The notes: generated from the letters alone by a model not told the origin. A stretch of DNA of 64,000 bases from Spiroplasma endosymbiont of Poecilobothrus nobilitatus (GCF_964030655.1 NZ_OZ034915.1:744001-808000); one strand, 5' to 3'; positions 42,603-54,224 are shown, counted from the first letter of the stretch. Translations and numbers: made by a program.

Positions 42603-43303
42603 AAAAAAATATTGTAAATGTTTTCATGCATCGTGTTCATGCTCTGTCATTTTAATATTTCCTTTATAGCTATAATTTTTCTTAGCAAATGGTGATTGTA
42701 AAACATATTTTAAATTAAATAGGTATTTGCATAAAACTTTTAAAACACTGATAAATTTAGGTGTAGATAGTGGGTTTGTTATTTTTAATCCCTTATGAAG
42801 TTGATAATCTTCAATTATTACAAGAACTTTATTTAAATAAGAACAAGTTTACTTTTGAAAGTTGTTTAATATTAAATAGATATTATTTATTGCTTCTTCT
42901 TCGTTTTTAGAATGAAAAGTAATATTATTAATTATTTTCTGTTGCAAAACATTATAAAAAATAATACCAGTTTGACCAATTCCAGCAGGGTCAATTGCAA
43001 TAATATATTTTAATTTATTTGGTTTATTTTTTTGTCAATTTGTAATATTTTTCATCCATCGGAAGCCAAATATAAAATATCGTTAATTTTGTAATGCTGC
43101 ATATAAGAAGCAATTACATCTCATTTGTTTTTAAATAAATTTAAGTACATTTTTGCTCATTCTAAACATTGCAAATCATAATGATTTTTATGATGAGAAA
43201 TACGACAATTAACAAGGTTACAATTAATTCAATCAAATGAAGTTGTTATTTCATTTCAAGTTTTATTAATATACAAACTTTTATATTCTGTAATTATAAT
43301 AAT
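42603..43303 (-). pseudogene. phage RuvC-like resolvase remnant
   Basis: Read from 43303: YKSLYINKTWNEITTSFDWINCNLVNCRISHHKNHYDLQCLEWAKMYL..., then in a shifted frame KYIIAIDPAGIGQTGIIFYN (RuvC-like first Asp) and IEDYQLHKGLKI, with PFAKKNYSYKGNIKMTEHEHDAWKHL (later acidic residues). A frameshift and a stop (TAA in FQK*TCS) break it, and the IS at 42602 removes the end. RuvC-like fold is inferred from motif order. Confidence 0.5.
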
Positions 43304-43310
43304 CCTTTCA

Positions 43311-43427
43311 TTAATTAGTTTTGCCTAATGCTCAATATTCATCAGTTATTTCATCTACTGAAACTGGATAAGCTCGTATCATTAATTCTTGTAATTTACT
43401 TTCAATTTTTTTATTTCATTTTTTCAT
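43311..43427 (-). CDS. 38-aa phage protein, paralogue of 35785-35907
   Basis: MKKWNKKIESKLQELMIRAYPVSVDEMTDEYWALGKTN aligns along its length with the prophage mini-protein at 35785. Shows that 42.6-43.4 kb derives from a related phage. Confidence 0.55.
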
Positions 43428-43429
43428 AA

Positions 43430-44420
43430 AATATTTTCCTTTCTGTAAAAAATAATATTTTTTTATTGGTTAATATTTTGATATTTAGTAAATAATGTAT
43501 TTTGTATTTTAGTATTTATTTACTTCTCCGCCCGCTTCACTTCGGGGGGGGGCGGTAGGATATTTAGACAGAGTTTATCCCCCTACGGAAATAAACAAAA
43601 AAAGTTTACCCAGTTATTAATTACGTTTCATCCACCCCTAGACAACTTTATATAAAGAAAATAACCTTTGGAGCTCCAACCCTCTTGTTTTTTTAGTGTC
43701 CGATATTGTTTTTTTCGGTTTAACAGCACTCTTTTTATGAAAATAAGCCAAAAAAAACGCGTTCTGACATTTCGCAAGTGATTAATCTTGCCGAGAATTA
43801 AAGAAATAAATAGGAATAAATCCATTCGCTTTCACACTTTATTTAAGGCTTCGTGTCATAGATGAGTTATCCATCTTTAAGCATCAAAATATTAAGTTTT
43901 AAGCATTGCATTATTCATCAGATAATACCTTTATTGAAAGGAAATTTATAAAAATATCATTTATTTTGTGTAGGGAAAACAGAATAACATCTGTTTTATG
44001 ATAAAAGTTCTAAATTTAAAGATACTATCCGATGAATAATGCAAATAAATTTATTTTTTTAATAGAAAAATAAAAAAACAATCTCACAAGAATTGTTTTT
44101 TGCCGGTTCATCTTACAGGACGCCATTTTATTTGTTTCTTTTAAAATCATAAATAATAATTGTTTTAAAAATTGTCATGGATATGAATTTTTATTTTTAA
44201 TTATTTATTTAGAAATTCTAGTAATATAATTCTAACTTATTTTTGGAAAGAATTAATTGTGACAAAAATGGGAGCAGTAATTTTTACACACATAATTAAG
44301 GGTGAATAAAAAAGATACGGGTTTTTGTTTTTAAATGTTATTTAGTTAAATAAATTAAGAATATTTTTTTATTTTTTTATAAAACCCGCAAAAAATTTAC
44401 TCGCCCATAATTAAAATAAA
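43430..44420. other. non-coding stretch with GC hairpin, possible plectrovirus debris
   Basis: 43525-43553 holds a strong CCGCCC/GGGCGG hairpin, very unusual in this DNA. An open frame on the minus strand (43583-43825, 80 aa, basic-hydrophobic) has no family. The 97-bp repeat ends the odd segment. The base composition and the repeat would fit fragments of an SpV1-type single-stranded phage, but I see no diagnostic gene. Confidence 0.35.
44028..44124 (+). repeat. 97-bp repeat, copy 1
   Basis: TCCGATGAATAATGC ... ACAGGACGCC, with an inner AAAAACAAT/ATTGTTTTT terminator-like hairpin. Nearly identical to 49585-49681 (two or three differences). Confidence 0.8.
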
Positions 44421-44421
44421 G

Positions 44422-44449
44422 TTGTTTTTTATTTTTTTATTGTTATAAT
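44422..44449 (+). promoter_or_regulatory. rplK promoter
   Basis: TTGTTT, 16-nt spacer, TATAAT. Confidence 0.6.
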
Positions 44450-44489
44450 TAATTAGGCATTTATTCTATTATTTAGAATATGCTTAAAT

Positions 44490-44522
44490 GTGGTAGTGAT
44501 GGTAACATTACGTTTGGACCAC
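44490..44522 (+). promoter_or_regulatory. ribosomal protein L1 leader (autoregulatory site)
   Basis: GTGGT/ACCAC stem enclosing GTGATGG and CATTAC, the mimic of the 23S rRNA L1 site found before rplK-rplA in many bacteria. L1 binding here represses translation of its own operon. Confidence 0.8.
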
Positions 44523-44555
44523 AGCGAGAATTTAATTAAAAGGAGGAAATTGCTC

Positions 44556-44990
44556 GTGGCAATAATTACAAGAATTGCAAAATTAGAATTTCAAGCAGGA
44601 CAAGCAAAACCAGGGCCAGAATTAGCTTCATTAGGAATTAATATGCCTCAATTTTGTACACAGTTTAATGATGCAACAAAAGATCGAATGGGTGATGTTG
44701 TTCCAGTTGTTATTACTGCTTTTGATGATAAGACATTTAAATTTGAATTAAAAACAACACCGGCAGCGATTTTATTAAAAAAAGCAGCAAAAATCCAAAA
44801 GGGATCAGCAAAGGCAAAAGATGAAAAGGTAGCAACAATTTCAGCTGATGAAGTTCGAAAAATTGCGGAATATAAACTTGTTGATTTAAACGCAAATTAT
44901 GTTGAAGCAGCAATGCATATTATTGAAGGAACTGCTCGTAATATGGGGATTGTTGTTGAAGGTATGCCAAGTAAGAAGGGGAAAAACTAA
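44556..44990 (+). CDS. rplK: 50S ribosomal protein L11
   Basis: 144 aa. GTG start chosen after AAAAGGAGGAAATTGCTC; the upstream ATG lies inside the L1 leader. [26 protein letters not shown] and [16 protein letters not shown] are standard L11 segments. L11 forms the GTPase-associated stalk base. Intact, in operon with rplA (2-nt gap). Confidence 0.95.
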   Translation: MAIITRIAKLEFQAGQAKPGPELASLGINMPQFCTQFNDATKDRMGDVVPVVITAFDDKTFKFELKTTPAAILLKKAAKIQKGSAKAKDEKVATISADEVRKIAEYKLVDLNANYVEAAMHIIEGTARNMGIVVEGMPSKKGKN

Positions 44991-44992
44991 GA

Positions 44993-45679
44993 ATGTCAAA
45001 ATTTGGTAAAAAATATAATAAAGCTGCTGAATTAGTTGGCAAAAATAAGGTATACCCAATTGCAGAAGCAATTGAATTAGCAAAACAAACTGCAACAACA
45101 AAATTTGACTCAACCGTTGAAGTTGCCTTTAATTTAAACGTTGATCCACGTCATGCTGACCAACAAATTCGTGGAGCTGTTGTGTTACCAAAAGGAACAG
45201 GAAAAACACAACGAATCTTAGTTTTAACAAATAGCAAGGAAGCTGATGCTAAATCAGCTGGTGCTGATTTTGTTGGTGGTAAAGATTTAATTGAAAAAAT
45301 TCAAAAAGAAAACTGATTTGATTATGATGTTATTATCGCAACACCAGATATTATGGCAGAATTAGGAAAAATTGGAAAATTATTAGGGCCAAAAGGATTA
45401 ATGCCGAACCCTAAAACAGGAACAGTTACTTCAGATGTTGTTAAAGCAATTGGTGATGTTAAAAAGGGAAAAGTTGAATATCGTGTTGATAAAAATGGAA
45501 ACATTCATTCAATTATTGGAAAAGCATCATTTAAAGTTGAAGATTTAAAAGCTAATTATAATGTAATTTATGAAACAATTCGTAAGGCAAAACCAGCGGC
45601 TGTTAAAGGAGCATATATTAAAAATATTGCTTTCACAACAACAATGGGGCCAGGAATTAAAGTTTTAATTGAATTATAA
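44993..45679 (+). CDS. rplA: 50S ribosomal protein L1
   Basis: 228 aa with a TGA Trp in [53 protein letters not shown] and TMGPGIKV are typical. L1 stalk protein and repressor of its own operon through 44490-44522. An IS3 element inserted 14 bp after the stop. Confidence 0.95.
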
Positions 45680-45764
45680 AAAAGGAAAAGATAAGACTGC
45701 ACCCCAAAAAGTAAGTAAAATAAAAAAAGATTTTGTTAAATTTTTATAGGGGGTGCATTTTTAT

Positions 45765-46028
45765 ATGGCAAAAAAAGGACAAAAATATAACAAATATACA
45801 TCAGAATTTAGAACAAAAATCATTGAGGAAATTAAATAAAAAAGTTGTTGAATAGTAGCAAAACAATATAATATAAATGCAAATACAGTAGAATCTTGAT
45901 GAACAAATCATAAAAAAGGAAAATTAAACAATCCTAAAGGACCTAAAATTTCTTTTGCCAAAAGAAATTTAGAATATTATAAAACAAGGTATGAATTATT
46001 AAAAAAGCTCCATGACTTTTACAATTAA
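45765..46028 (+). pseudogene. IS3 orfA with early stop
   Basis: MAKKGQKYNKYTSEFRTKII HTH start; TAA at 45837 (codon 25). Otherwise open to TAA at 46026. Slippery heptamer A AAA AAG at 46001-46007 leads to orfB by -1 shift. Confidence 0.75.
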
Positions 46029-46879
46029 GCAAACTAAGAATAGTCTCTTTTATTAAACAAAATTGTCGTGAATATTCAATAAAATTATTACTAGAAGTAA
46101 CAGGGTTAAAACGTAGTTATTGAAATAAATATAAAAATTATGACAGTAGCAAAAAAGATAAAAAAGCAATAAATGATATTGTAAAAGTCTATGAAGAAAA
46201 TTTAAAACAATTTGGTTATCGAAGAATTACTAAATATTTAAAAGAAGATTATGGTATAAAATATAATTCAAAAAAATTTTTAAGAATTATGTGTGATAAT
46301 CAAATACAACCTGAATATGTAAGAAAAATGAGAAGAAAAATAAAATATAAACAGAATAAAGAAAAAAGCTTATTGCAATATCCTGATTTAATTAAACGTA
46401 AATTCAATGATATAAAAACAAGGTTTTCAGTACTATATACTGATGTAACATATTTAATTTGAAAAGGAGAAAGATATTATCAATCAACAATTATTGATGG
46501 ATATACTAAAGAAATAGTTGATGTAAAGTGATCTAAATATAATGACAATAAATTAGTAATGAATAATTTAAATGATGCAATTAATAAAATAAAATTAATA
46601 AAAAAAGATCTGAATGGAATAATAATTCACTCAGATCACGGATATCAATATACATCCACTATTTATCACGATAAATGTTTATCTAACGGTATTATAATTT
46701 CAATGGGGAAAAAATACCACTGTGCAGATAATATTGTTATAGAAAGTTTTCATTCATTACTTAATAAAGCTACAATCCATAATAAAATATATAATTCACA
46801 TGAAGAATATATACAAGATGTTATAAAATGAAATACATGATATTCAAATCGTAAAGAAAAAGATATAATTAAAAAATAG
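46004..46879 (+). CDS. IS3 orfB, integrase-core transposase
   Basis: About 290 aa read through TGA Trp codons: SVLYTDVTYLIW (Asp), IIHSDHGYQYTS (Asp), NIVIESFHSLLNK (Glu). No break is visible in orfB itself, but it depends on frameshifting from a broken orfA, so the element is probably silent. Confidence 0.75.
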
Positions 46880-46934
46880 TAAATACTTTTTATTAGTACT
46901 TACTAAAATGGGTGCACTCTACATATCTCTTTTT

Positions 46935-47453
46935 CTATTCACCATTAACTTTAACATTACCATTATCATCAATAATTAAATCGGGTTTTTGTGTATTTAA
47001 ATTTCAACGATAAACTGATTTAAAATAATTACTATTTTCTTTTTTTCAACTATAAGCAATAGATTGTTTATCTTTTTCACTAATATTTAAAATTATTTCT
47101 TTAGTTTTGTTTTCTTTATTTAAAAATAAATTTCAATTATTTTTATTGGTAATTTTAATAAAATTATCTACTTTTTTATCATTTTTAAATTTAATAATTT
47201 CTCATTTATTTTCTTTGTTTGTTCTTCATACTACATAATAATGTTTATTATCAACTGTATTAAATGGTTTTTCTTGTGGCGCTATTCATTCTAAATTGTC
47301 TCTAATTTCTTGGTTTTTAGTATCTATTTTATGTTTTTCTTTTAGTTCTTTTAATTGTTCTTCGGTATATTGCGGTGTATTACAAGCAACTAAACTTGTT
47401 GTACTTGTTCCAATTAAAATGATTGTTCCAAAAATACTTAATATTTTTTTCAT
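46935..47453 (-). CDS. lipoprotein, same domain family as the toxin-linked lipoprotein
   Basis: 172 aa. Signal with lipobox SLVAC. HYYVVWRTNKENKWEIIKFKND and VYRWNLNTQKPDLIIDDNG resemble the KWYFGIF..KWNIIKWKG and VYRWEGEGEPDNNIIKINE segments at 17169-17501 and 17831-18811. ATG follows AAGGGAATTAAAA. Probably another phage-linked surface lipoprotein. Confidence 0.65.
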
Positions 47454-47598
47454 ATTTTTAATTCCCTTACTTTTTTACATTTTATTAATTTAATTAAAAA
47501 TGGAAATAAATTTTATTTGGATAGGCTACAATTATTAGGGCCATAATTATATAGACTTCAAAATTAGATAAAATTATTAAGAAAGAAGGAATATAAAA

Positions 47599-47877
47599 AT
47601 GGGAAATAAAACTTCATACTCTGAAGAATTTAAAAAACAAATTGTCATGCTATATAAAAATGGTAAAAGTGTTATTAATCTAGGGCAAGAATATAATTTA
47701 TCAAAACCAACTATTTATAGTTGAGTTAAAAATTATAATAATTCTGGTTCATTTAAAGCAAAAGACAATCGCACACTAGAAGAAAATGAAATAATAACTT
47801 TACGAAAAGAACTTAAAGACTTGAAAATGGAAAATGACATTTTAAAGCAAGCCGCACTGATAATGGCCAAAAAATAA
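47599..47877 (+). CDS. IS3 orfA
   Basis: 92 aa, intact, as at 3372. Confidence 0.75.
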
Positions 47878-48710
47878 CAATAATTAATAACAACAAAACA
47901 AAATATTCAGTAAGAAAAATATGTAAGATTTTGGGTTTATTAAAATCAACGTATTATTATCAAACTAATAAATGTATTAACAAGCAAGTTAATAATTATG
48001 AACAATAAATTATCAGTGCCTTTAATAAAAGTCGCAAAATTTATGGGGCTCGCAAAATTAAAGTTATTTTAAATAGAAAAGATATCATCTTATCGCGGCG
48101 AAAAATCAGATTCTTTATGATCAAAAATAATTTGGTTTCTAAATACACCAAATTAAAATATCATAATCATAAAACAACAGTCAATAATGACCAAATTAAT
48201 AATATTTTAAACCGTCAATTTAACAACAAAAAACCTAATGAAGTTATTGTTAGTGATTTAACATATGTTCAAGTTGGCGCTAAATGACATTATATTTGTT
48301 TATTAATTGACTTGTTTAATCGTGAAATAATTAGTTATAGTGCTGGTCCGAATAAAACAACCGAACTGGTCCAACAAGCTTTTCATAAAATAACACGACC
48401 ATTAAATCAAATAACTATATTTCATACTGATCGTGGTAATGAGTTTAAAAATAAAATCATTGATGAAATTTTAATAACTTTTAATATTAAAAGATCATTA
48501 AGCAATAAAGGCTGCTCTTATGATAATGCTGTGGCTGAAACAACTTACAAAACTTTTAAAACTGAATTTATTAAGGGTAAAAAATTTAAAAATTTAACAC
48601 AATTAAAATACGAACTTTTTGATTTTGTGCATTGATATAACAATATTCGAATTCATGGCAGTTTAAATTATTTATCTCCAGTTACTTTTAGAAAACAAAT
48701 GTCTATATAA
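47864..48710 (+). pseudogene. IS3 orfB with nonsense codon
   Basis: The catalytic core (FHTDRGNEF, DNAVAETTYKTFK) is intact, but TAA at 48006-48008 replaces a Glu codon near the start, so no full OrfAB can form. Confidence 0.75.
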
Positions 48711-48877
48711 AAAGTGTCCTAAAAAGTGTTGCCATTCCAATTTCCATAAATTTTCAAATTAATTACTTTTTATACATTTACAATTCTAGCAAAATTTACT
48801 CTCAAAACAGTTGTTAAGTGTCTATTATAAGCTACGGCACTATAAAGATAACTATAAACAGAGATACTTAATTTTAA

Positions 48878-49353
48878 TTATTTATTATTTTCAATTCATA
48901 ATCCTAATTTAATATCACAATCAACATCATATGAAGCAAATCAATATTTGTTTGCTTTAACTAAAGTTCTTCAAAATGCTTTATCACTACTAGTATTATG
49001 TTTTATATCAATATTGTTTAAATTAATTTTAATATCTCCAAATTTACCGTTCCCTACATCACCAAAAGTTTCTGGTGAATTTTCTTCCCCGTAAGTATTA
49101 ATTATAATATAAGGATATTTTTCTATAAATGAATTTCAATCAGAAGCATATTTGGTAAAATCTACTATACTTAATGTTTTATTATCATTAAATGTTAAAC
49201 TATAACTTCAACTAGCATCTCCAGTTCTACCATAATAGTAATAATAATTTACTATTATATCATTATTAGCTAGATAAGGACTAGCGGAAATTGTTGTTGG
49301 TACAGCACTTCCACTAATAGTTAATACACTTAATAAACTAAGTAACCTTTCAT
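48878..49353 (-). pseudogene. secreted protein, start region frameshifted
   Basis: Frame reads LLSLLSVLTISGSAVPTTISASPY..., a Spiroplasma-type signal peptide, then a W/Y-rich exported domain (WSYSLTFNDNKTL, KANKYWFASYDVD) to TAA at 48878. The ATG after AAAAGGAGAAAAACAAGC is one base out of frame (ATGAAAGG where ATGAAAAGG is expected). About 158 aa if intact. An AT-dinucleotide run lies upstream at 49410-49425. Confidence 0.55.
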
Positions 49354-49512
49354 GCTTGTTTTTCTCCTTTTCTTAACCTTGAAACTTTTTATCAAGATCT
49401 ACCTGCATTATATATATATAAGAAAAATTATGAGTTATTTTAATAAATTTATCTTGAAAAACAGTTCTTATTACGCGTTTTAAGGGCTATATTAGCAATA
49501 AAATAAAAATTA

Positions 49513-49584
49513 TTGTGTTTTGTTGTGTTGTTGGTGTGTTGTGTGTTGTTTGTGTGTGTGTGTGTGGGGTGGCGTTGTTGTGGG
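49513..49584 (+). other. G/T-only stretch
   Basis: About 70 nt almost entirely of G and T with (GT)n runs, abutting the second 97-bp repeat. Strong strand bias that no gene explains; C is nearly absent. Confidence 0.7.
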
Positions 49585-49681
49585 TCCGATGAATAATGCA
49601 AATAAATTTATTTTTTTAATAGAAAAATAAAAAATCAATCTCACAAGAATTGTTTTTTGCCGGTTCATCGTACAGGACGCC
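49585..49681 (+). repeat. 97-bp repeat, copy 2
   Basis: See 44028-44124. Includes a terminator-like hairpin. Confidence 0.8.
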
Positions 49682-49788
49682 TTATGATGGATTGTTTTGT
49701 TAATTTCAAATTATTACTTTACTTAACAAAATATCCAAGATAAAATTATAATCAGTAGTTAATTTTAACTAAAAAGGAGGTTGGGGGG

Positions 49789-50499
49789 ATGCCATCATAT
49801 TATACAGAACATATTTTAAAATTAAAGCAGCCAAAATTAAAAGCACCATTAACTGATACCGAAATTAATTCTATTGTAACAGCTTTTAAGCATTTAGTTT
49901 GTAAAATTAAAAAAGATGCTGTTGTTATTAAGCATCAAAAATTTGGATATGAACTTTTTCGTAGTAAAGCAGACGACAAATATTGAGCATATGCTCTTAC
50001 ATTTACTGAACCTCTTAATCCATTAAAACCAATTTATAAACATCATTGAATTGGTAATGCTTTTATTGGTTATGGGTATGATACATTAGAAGAAACAATT
50101 AATCAAACTTTTAAAATGATGGAACAAGGACCAACTGCACAAACAAATTTTCGTGATTATTTAACTAGTTGAGATGAAGAGAAAGACCGCATTTTATTAG
50201 GTTGAGAAGAAAAAGAATGGTCTTTTGAAAAATATCAAAAATTTCAGCGTTGATATGAAAAAAACAAGGTTAAAATTATGGCAAAACAAATTGGAGTTAA
50301 GGATGCCGAATATTATAATAAAGAAATTAATGATAAAAATAATAGGTCTGGATTAGCGGTTTTATTAGGAAAAATGCAAGACCCACCAAAACGCCCTCGA
50401 TCAATGGCTGTTGTAATGCGCGAAACAGCAAAGACAAAAGAAAAATGAGATGACCCAAAAACCAAAAAATACCTTGTTGGTTTTATGTATGTCAATTAA
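49789..50499 (+). CDS. conserved hypothetical cytosolic protein
   Basis: 236 aa, ATG after AAAAGGAGGTTGGGGGG. HILKLKQPKLKAPLTDTEINSIV, a Trp-rich centre and a basic, Met-rich end. No family recognised. Overlaps the next gene by 11 bp, so translation is coupled; the neighbours suggest a role linked to ribosome work. Confidence 0.7.
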
Positions 50500-51298
50500 G
50501 AAAGAATGCCATATTATTAATTATCGAGAAATTAATTCAACGCAAAATGAACATATTAAATTATTGGCAAAATTAAAAGAAAAAAAATATCGAAAAGAAT
50601 TTAATTTAGCCTTAATTGAAGGATGAAACATTATTGATGAAGCATTACAACAAAATATTGTTGTTGAAATTTTAACAACAAAAGCAAATCAACCAAAATT
50701 AAAAAATTTTAATAATATTTTATTAACAATAGTTCCGGAATTAATTTTAACTAAGTTGAGCCAAAGCAAAAATAGTCAAAATATTATCGGTGTGATTGAT
50801 TTAACGAAGGTTAAGGAACAAAATAATTTTCAATTTAATCAAAACATTCTTTTATTAGAAAACATTCAAGATCCAGGCAATGTAGGAACATTAATCAGAA
50901 CTGGCCTTGGTTTTGGTTTTACAAATATTATTTTGTATAATCATACTGTTGATCTTTTTAATGATAAAGTCTTACGTGCTAGTCAAGGTGCGATTTTTAA
51001 AGTTGCAATTAAAGAGATTGATTTAAATGAGATTAAAAACTTCCAATTAAACCAATATAAAATTATTACAACAGGTTTAAAACAAAAAAGTCTTTATTTA
51101 CAAGATTGTCAGTTTAAACAAAATGACCGGTATATTTTAGCATTGGGTAATGAGGGGCATGGTCTTTCAGCAACATTGCAAGAAATTAGTGATTATAATG
51201 TTCAAATTAAAATTAATTCACAACTTGAGTCATTAAATGTTGCTCAGGCAGGAGCAATTTTAATGTATGAAATTAATCGTCAGATGGAGGGAAAATAA
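50489..51298 (+). CDS. TrmH/SpoU-family RNA 2'-O-ribose methyltransferase
   Basis: 269 aa. N-terminal substrate-binding domain (KLKEKKYRKEFNLALIEGWNIIDEAL), then the knotted SPOUT core: LLENIQDPGNVGTLIRTG, ALGNEGHGLS, LESLNVAQAGAILMYE, the three SpoU motifs. Methylates ribose in rRNA or tRNA; the exact target is not clear. Confidence 0.88.
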
Positions 51299-51897
51299 TG
51301 TTTAAGTTTAAAAATGCGAGTTATATTACATCAGCGGTTAATAAAACAGGTTGAATTAATGATGATTTATTGGAAATTGCTTTTTTAGGGAAAAGTAATG
51401 TTGGTAAATCAAGTTTTTTAAATATGTTGACAAATCATCGCCAATTAGCAAAAGTTTCGCAAATTCCCGGGAAAACTCGTATGTTAAATTTTTTTGCAAT
51501 TAATAATAACCAATTTCGAATTGTTGATGCGCCCGGATATGGGTTTGCAAAAGTTGGCAACCAATATAAGATGGATTTTGCAAAAATGATGGAAGAATAT
51601 TTAACTAAACGCGAAAATTTAAAATTTGTTTGTTTGTTAGTAGATTTACGTCATCAACCAACTCAAGATGATTATGAAATGTATCAATATTTAAAGCATT
51701 TTAACATTTTGACAGTTTTAATTGTAACAAAACTTGATAAGGTAAAAAAGAATGATATTCAAAAGCACGAAAAGATTATTAAAGCTAAATTAAATTTTGC
51801 CGATAGTGATTATTTTATTAAAACATCAAGTCGAAATAAAATTTCCCGTGATGAATGTTGAGCATTGTTTGCAAAATTATTAAATTTTAATGAATAG
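51298..51897 (+). CDS. engB: ribosome biogenesis GTPase EngB (YihA/YsxC)
   Basis: 199 aa. GKSNVGKSS (G1), PGKTRMLNFF (G2), DAPGYGFAKV (G3), TKLDK (G4) and TSS (G5). Needed for large-subunit assembly. Its ATG overlaps the methylase TAA (TAATG). Confidence 0.93.
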
Positions 51898-51980
51898 TTA
51901 AAATATTTTAAATTAATAAACTTATTAAAACTATTTTTATTAAATTAGCATATAATTATGATACATAAGGAGTGTTTAAC

Positions 51981-52070
51981 ATGAATAGTTTTTCATTGAC
52001 AAAAAAAGGCTTTTGACAAAATTTTGTAGTATTAATTATTCTTAGGTTTTTAATAAAATTAAGTAATTAG
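51981..52070 (+). pseudogene. N-terminal fragment of a membrane protein
   Basis: 29 aa: MNSFSLTKKGFWQNFVVLIILRFL..., with a good SD (AAGGAG) and a TATAAT at 51952. Ends abruptly; the rest of the gene is missing. The stretch 52071-52364 shows nothing else. Confidence 0.4.
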
Positions 52071-52364
52071 AAACAAATTAGGTTTCGCTTATGACTAAAT
52101 GATAACAAAATTTATAAAAAATTCAACTTCTTTTAAAAATATAATTTTTAGTTAAAAAATAATCTATAAAATTATGAATTTTGACACACTAAAAAATACT
52201 TTTTAAAGTTATTATTAATTTTACAATTGAAATTTATAAACATAAAAATTGATTTTGAGATTAATTTAAATTAAAAATATTAAATTCAATTTTTTCTTTA
52301 TTTTTATTAGTTTTATCAATTTTTTCTTCATTGATTTGACTATTAAGTCTTAACATTTAAGTAA

Positions 52365-53032
52365 TTAACATATTGGTAAATGTTTCTTTACAATAAATTT
52401 TCGCACCCCGCGCCCCTTAACAGCTTTAATATAGTGTGATATATCGCCTTCCATGTGACAACCAATATTATATTCTAACGCTTGATTTTCAATGCCTTCT
52501 TTATTATTTTTAATTAATTCAATAGTTTCTAATAAAATTTTCTTTTTATTATCAATAACATAAGGTAAATGACACATTAAAAAATCTAATAATGCTTCAT
52601 AATTTCCAGTAAAAAAATATATTTTTGTTAATTTATATTTTAATCTATGAATTCGGTTTTTCTTACGATTTGGAAATAATTCTTTAAATCTTTTTACTAA
52701 ATGAAATTTATCTAAACTATATGATACATTGTTATTTTTATATTTTGCTTTTATTGCTTGCTTTATAAATTTTTTAATTTTTTTTCACCATCACTTAATA
52801 TTAATATTTTAGTATCTTCATTAATATCATAAGTATCGATTAATTTAAAAATTTTATCAATAAAACTATCAATATTAGATTTATCATTTTTATTCATCAT
52901 TTGAAAAACGCCTTTTTTATTTTTCATTTTTTTTCTTTTTTTCGTTGACTTTTTTCATTAATACCAACATGCATAGTTGAAAAAAATATTTTATTTTCAA
53001 CTTTCTTTTTATTTTCTCACATAGGTTCAAAT
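52365..53032 (-). pseudogene. UPF0236/Mbov_0401-like remnant
   Basis: Keeps NIGCHMEGDIS...AVKGRG and a DTKILILSDG-type segment like 8495-9811, with frame breaks near 52770 and 52945. Its 5' part is cut off by the IS3 composite at 53033. Confidence 0.65.
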
Positions 53033-53113
53033 TGGATAGGCCACAATTATTAGGACCATAATTATATAGACTTCAAAATTAGATAAAATTATTAAGAAAG
53101 AAGGAATATAAAA

Positions 53114-53392
53114 ATGGGAAATAAAACTTCATACTCTGAAGAATTTAAAAAACAAATTGTCATGCTATATAAAAATGGTAAAAGTGTTATTAATCTAGGG
53201 CAAGAATATAATTTACCAAAACCAACTATTTATAGTTGAGTTAAAAATTATAATAATTCTGGTTCATTTAAAGCAAAAGACAATCGCACACTAGAAGAAA
53301 ATAAAATAATAACTTTACGAAAAGAACTTAAAGACCTGAAAATGGAAAATGACATTTTAAAGCAAGCCGCACTGATAATGGCCAAAAAATAA
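53114..53392 (+). CDS. IS3 orfA
   Basis: 92 aa, intact, one Glu-to-Lys difference from the other copies. Confidence 0.7.
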
Positions 53393-54224
53393 CAATAATT
53401 AATAACAACAAAACAAAATATTCAGTAAGAAAAATATGTAAGATTTTAGGTTTACTAAAATCAACGTATTATTATCAAACTAATAAATGTATTAACAAGC
53501 AAGTTAATAATTATGAACAAGAAATTATCAGTGCCTTTAATAAAAGTCGCAAAATTTATGGGGCTCGCAAAATTAAAGTTATTTTAAACAGAAAAGATAT
53601 CATCTTATCGCGGCGAAAAATCAGATTATTTATGATCAAAAATAATTTGGTTTCTAAATACACCAAATTAAAATATCATAATCATAAAACAACAGTCAAT
53701 AATGACCAAATTAATAATATTTTAAATCGTCAATTTAACAACAAAAAACCTAATGAAGTTATTGTTAGTGATTTAACATATGTTCAAGTTGGCGCTAAAT
53801 GACATTATATTTGTTTATTAATTGACTTGTTTAATCGTGAAATAATTGGTTATAGTGCTGGTCCGAATAAAACAGCCGAACTGGTCCAACAATCTTTTCA
53901 TAAAATAACACGACCATTAAATCAAATAACTCTATTTCATACTGATCGTGGTAATGAGTTTAAAAATAAAATCATTGATGAAATTTTAATAACTTTTAAT
54001 ATTAAAAGATCATTAAGCAATAAAGGCTGCCCTTATGAAATGCTGTGGCTGAAACAACTTACAAAACTTTTAAAACTGAATTTATTAAGGGTAAAAAATT
54101 TAAAAATTTAACACAATTAAAATACGAACTTTTTGATTTTGTGCATTGATATAACAATATTCGAATTCATGGCAGTTTAAATTATTTATCTCCAGTTACT
54201 TTTAAAAAACAAATGTCTATATAA
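53379..54224 (+). pseudogene. IS3 orfB, frameshifted
   Basis: Reads correctly through FHTDRGNEF, then loses one base at 54037-54040 (TATGAAATG versus TATGATAATG), before the catalytic Glu. Confidence 0.75.

Larger units (their letters stand above)
45694..46920 (+). mobile_element. IS3-family (IS150-like) element, second type
   Basis: 1227 bp; ends AGACTGCACCCC and GGGTGCACTCT. Related remnant at 6548-6649. Inserted between rplA and a lipoprotein gene. Confidence 0.8.
47518..48739 (+). mobile_element. IS3 element, single full-length copy
   Basis: 1222 bp, TGGATAGGCTAC ... GTTGCCATTCCA imperfect inverted ends. Same type as in the composites at 3291 and 53033. Confidence 0.85.

Noticed and set aside
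43628..43825. Possible phage protein in the non-coding stretch before rplK
   Set aside because: Basic-hydrophobic low-complexity sequence, no SD, no recognisable family; kept only as a note in the intergenic entry.
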